NCBI GenBank assembly: GCA_900618425.1
Contig: UZAN01040045.1
Coordinates: 14,192-78,191 of the forward strand
DNA from: Echinostoma caproni
Lineage: Eukaryota > Platyhelminthes > Trematoda > Plagiorchiida > Echinostomatidae
DNA: 64,000 bases
Direction of reading: 5' to 3'
Shown here: positions 60,967 through 64,000 of the stretch, one piece after another
How the letters are laid out: each line of letters starts with the position of its first letter
Numbering within the stretch: position 1 is the first letter of the stretch
Notes under the pieces: generated by a model
Database searches by the model: none
Told to the model about the DNA's origin: nothing
The model's input: the letters and a program-made list of their open reading frames with translations, nothing else
Made by a program: the position numbers and the translations under genes

Positions 60967-62770
60967 CTAAAACGGACAAATAAATAGAATGCCGAATGAG
61001 TGAGTTGCACTTATGCCTATTTGTTGTCGCACCATCCAACAAGATACTAAAATAAACTTGAAAAAGAATAAGAGGAAAAACAAGACTAATCCTTTAAGAT
61101 TCCCGTTCATACAGGTTTCTATAACCCTTAGCCAAACGGTAGCAGAACTAAAGAAAATCTTGTTTTATTGATCAAATTCCGTCAGTTACAACTATCTGTG
61201 TTACCTGATATTATAGAGGCACACGTCAATATTTCCTTAAGAAAATGTCTTCACTTATGCAAAGTTAAACATATGTTTATTTCAGAATAAGTTCGGTTCA
61301 TTCTACGTGGGCAGTAGACAAACACGTAAATGATCTTTGCCGAAAGACAACGGAACAAACGGAAAAGTCTTTAGAGCCATAAAGAAACAAAAGTAATAGA
61401 AAAGCAAAAGTGTGATCAAATACGAGGCTGATTAAGTATTAATAATTAGCAGATTTGAGAAAGAAGTTACATCATCCTTTTTTCGAAAGATCACCAGCAA
61501 TTGAAGTATCTGAGCACACTCATGCGCGCCGCTTGCATTTGAAAATGACACCATACACCATGCCAGTCCTCTGTTCAACATGGTAACTACCGCTCCAAAT
61601 AACACTGCGATCAGATAAATCATGACATTGTCATATTACTTATTTTGCTTATCAAAAATCTCAAGCTCTTCCCCAAAGCCCATAACCATGTATCCGTTTG
61701 GCGAACAGTTCATTTCCCCACGCATTACAAATCATGCGATTTAGAGTAAAATCCAATCATATACCGAACATTTTCTTGTCACAAATTAAGAAAAGAACTA
61801 ACGCATACAGATCATCAGAATCTCTTAATAACACAGTTTCTTCATCATTACTGTATATATATATATAAAGGTGCCAGCGCTCCAACAATAACAACAATAA
61901 CAATAATTGGAGGGAGGTTGGGATACAGAACATAGGAAACAAGACGAAACTGCTGAAATGGAAATCTACGAATAAATGGGATAACAAATTTTTGTGTTCG
62001 TTTATCACTGACTAAAGTATTTATGTTATTTCCTTTTATGTAAACATGTATTAATAATACCACTTCAGTGTTATATGGAAGCGGCCAAAGTGCGCCATAA
62101 GGGGCAATCAAGCAATTGCGCAACTTGAATTGACATGACTTGACTTGCAACGAGTATCTTGTTGACGGTACGACTGACTCAGTTCAGCAGTTATGATCGA
62201 AACGATTACATACAGCGGGGTCATCTGTGCCGTGAACCGTCGTGCAATACGGAGGTATTGCCGGAAATCATTTTCCTTCAAAGACTATGAGTCTAATGTG
62301 AGAATCCGTTATCTATCACCACTAAAAGAATTCAATAAGTTAATGGTTTGAAGTTACAGAGTGATCAACAGACAAACAAGCCACTTTGCACCTTATATTC
62401 TAAGTTTCAATGTTTTAATTCAAAATAGAAATAAAAGAGCCCCTCAAGCAAAAGTGAATTAGGGAACACTACGGTATATTAAGCATAAGCGAATCTCCTT
62501 GATGTACTGAAGTTTCAAACTGATGGCGAAAACGTGCGCTCTACCAGAATGATTATAATGTGAGACGAAATTGTCACATTTTCCGAAACATTTTAGGTAA
62601 CTAAATCTTTATAGCGGGAAGTTATTTTCCGTCTACATAATGCTCTCTGAATAATTATTCCTAGACAAAATGTACTAAATGTTTTTTACAGGTTTCCAGG
62701 GTCATTTTACATCAGTCGATTTGATAAAGGCATATTATAGGATAATAATCAACCTGCAATTCGAACTTAC
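60967..62770 (-). other. RYR: Ryanodine receptor last intron (1804 bp)
   Basis: Bounded by GTAAGT at the 5' end (62770) and TTTTAG at the 3' end (60967). It contains AT-rich sequence, an (AT)n run near 61853-61866 and small open frames without motifs. No repeat family was recognised in it. Confidence 0.9.
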
Positions 62771-62822
62771 TTGACCAGTATATTCGGTATCAGGCTTGTT
62801 TATAATATGCATGAGGAAATAC
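62771..62822 (-). CDS. RYR: Ryanodine receptor, penultimate exon (52 bp)
   Basis: A very small exon between a T-rich acceptor (GAACTTTTGTTTTAG) and a consensus donor (CAA then GTAAGT). It begins in phase 2, completing the ATG (Met) split from the previous exon, and ends in phase 0. It encodes YFLMHIINKPDTEYTGQ. The family consensus at this place is FFLMYLINKDETEHTGQ, so alignment is continuous with the exons on both sides. The acidic KDET is here KPDT, a proline in a normally very conserved stretch. Standard open-frame searches miss it because of its length. Confidence 0.95.
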
Positions 62823-63690
62823 CTAAAACAAAAGTTCAAACAGTAACTTTCAAAATACGTAAATTGTATAAATGATTTTTAAAATATAACCCAAGAAGAT
62901 GAAGACCAAAAATTTTACTTCACATTAGCAAAAATCAGCTAGTTGCTACGTAACATCAATATAGTCAAAAGTTTCCTTTGAGAAATATGAAGGCAGTCGC
63001 GTTTGACTCAGAGCAAGCGATGGTATTTGAGGAAATCACGGCCCCAATAAAATTTACTCACTAGGATGTGAGCCTAGACTGAATCCACTCAACATTCAGG
63101 TCTGGGCATAGTGACTGATTTATCGATCCCTCGTGACGCTTCCTTACCCAACCGACAGAGGTCAATTACCGCCGGGTTCGTTCATTCGCTTTTATGACGC
63201 ACACTCGATCAGCGATCACGGACATAACGTTCCCGGGTGGTGGGGGGGGGGGAGAACAGCTTACATCACCTAACCAAAAATCTCATCATCGCTCGTTAAC
63301 TTTTGTTTGTTTACGAAGAATTTAGTTCATTCGGACTGGACGGGGTTTATACAGACCCGATCCAATCGTTAACGTTTGAAGGCCGAAACACCAATCGCCT
63401 TGTGGGGTTCCCGGTGGAATGCGATTGGTTGAATTCACTTGAAGTTGAAAAGATATGGTCCATCTTTCAATAAGCGTGATTGTAAAAGCACTGTCCAAAG
63501 CAAATATCTTGGTACATGTTCAATTACTCTCCACCGAAAAAATTCTATTACACAGCACTCGAGGGTTTTCCATTGTGTTTACATCGAATGATCTATAATT
63601 GTTCGATCGAATCGTACAAATTATTGAATGCTCCGCACAATGAGAAACAACCAAAGAAAATATGACAAACATGGTTTTCTCGGCACTTAC
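62823..63690 (-). other. RYR: Ryanodine receptor intron (868 bp) with a GC-richer inner block
   Basis: Donor GTAAGTG at 63690, acceptor TTTTAG at 62823. The stretch about 62990-63460 is clearly less AT-rich than the rest. It includes an 11-G run (63242-63252) and a small inverted repeat (CCAATCGC...GCGATTGG, about 63391-63427). It may be an inserted repeat, but no family is recognised. Confidence 0.85.
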
Positions 63691-63856
63691 ATATAGTTAG
63701 CAAAGTTGTGCTCTTTTTCCACGTGTTGTTCGAACCCATGCGGGATTTTATCAAAATATTCTTTACCAATCCCGCAAATGAAGCATTTGGATTCTAAGTC
63801 CTCTTTGACCTGCTCCAGTTGATCACGCAGATCACCGAAAGCGTCAATGATGAGAC
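63691..63856 (-). CDS. RYR: Ryanodine receptor, exon with end of S6 and C-terminal zinc-binding domain
   Basis: A 166-bp exon between acceptor GCGCTCAG and donor GTAAGTG. It begins in phase 1 (first glycine codon shared with the previous exon, outside the window) and ends in phase 2. It encodes [19 protein letters not shown], the end of the pore-lining S6 helix and its cytosolic extension, then [20 protein letters not shown] and [15 protein letters not shown], the C-terminal domain. The two cysteines of CFIC and the two histidines of HGFEQH are the known C2H2 zinc site of ryanodine receptors; all four are present. IP3 receptors have a related domain, but the wording here ([20 protein letters not shown]) is that of ryanodine receptors. 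The conserved sequence argues for a functional gene. The pore exon lies beyond the window. Confidence 0.97.
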
Positions 63857-64000
63857 CTGAGCGCATGTGTGTGTATGTCATCAGCGTCAGTAACAGAAGA
63901 TACGAAAGAGAGAAAGAGAGCAAGGGTGAACAAACCAGAAATAAAGGGAATGAAAAATATACCTATATGGTTACTTTTCACTCTCAAATAACGCAGTCCC
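63857..64000 (-). other. RYR: Part of the next upstream ryanodine receptor intron
   Basis: Intronic sequence upstream of the acceptor at 63857, running out of the window. Confidence 0.85.

Noticed and set aside
60731..61042. Minus-strand open frame of 103 codons
   Set aside because: It overlaps the terminal ryanodine receptor exon in the wrong frame. The true frame gives the family C-terminus with a proper acceptor.

Overview
The window is animal nuclear DNA, almost certainly from a parasitic flatworm (Platyhelminthes; a trematode, or possibly a cestode or monogenean). It is AT-rich, with small exons in long introns, tetranucleotide microsatellites, assembly gaps and many decayed transposable elements. 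The mix of RTE-type and CR1-type non-LTR elements, a Penelope-like element, mariner, a CACTA/EnSpm-like fragment and tRNA-derived SINEs fits flatworm genomes. I cannot name the species from sequence alone.

The one gene identified with confidence is the 3' end of a ryanodine receptor on the minus strand, at the right edge. Three exons (63856-63691, 62822-62771, 60966-60865) encode the last ~106 residues: the end of S6, the C-terminal zinc-binding domain and the terminal segment, through the stop codon. Splice sites and codon phases join exactly. The rest of the gene lies beyond the right edge.

Left and middle (1-29.4 kb): a CR1-like reverse transcriptase fragment at the left edge, then mostly single-copy DNA. 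Several unassigned exon candidates lie here: minus strand at 5.2, 6.1, 11.8 and 15.2 kb; plus strand at 22.0, 25.0 and 29.3 kb. The three plus-strand candidates are consistent in codon phase and could belong to one gene. Also here are an internally deleted mariner (17.9-18.7 kb), a 222-bp sequence present twice in opposite orientations with one difference (16.8 and 25.5 kb), and a tRNA-derived SINE (27.4 kb).

Transposon-rich centre and right (30-59.6 kb): two decayed RTE-type LINEs in opposite orientations (30.1-33.0 plus, 38.2-41.2 minus), another non-LTR element (33.7-35.6), two hairpin (foldback) elements of one family (36.4 and 43.5 kb), a Penelope-like terminal palindrome with a hammerhead-ribozyme-like core beside a 604-bp gap (42.1 kb), a CACTA/EnSpm transposase remnant (50.6-51.2), a second SINE (52.3), a Penelope-like endonuclease remnant (53.4-54.2), and a CR1-like element (54.9-57.2). 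A ~290-bp repeat pair lies at 57.7 and 59.5 kb. No intact transposase or reverse transcriptase was seen, so the elements look non-autonomous now.

No rRNA, CRISPR array, operon or bacterial feature was seen. Family assignments come from reading translated motifs by eye; no database search was run.
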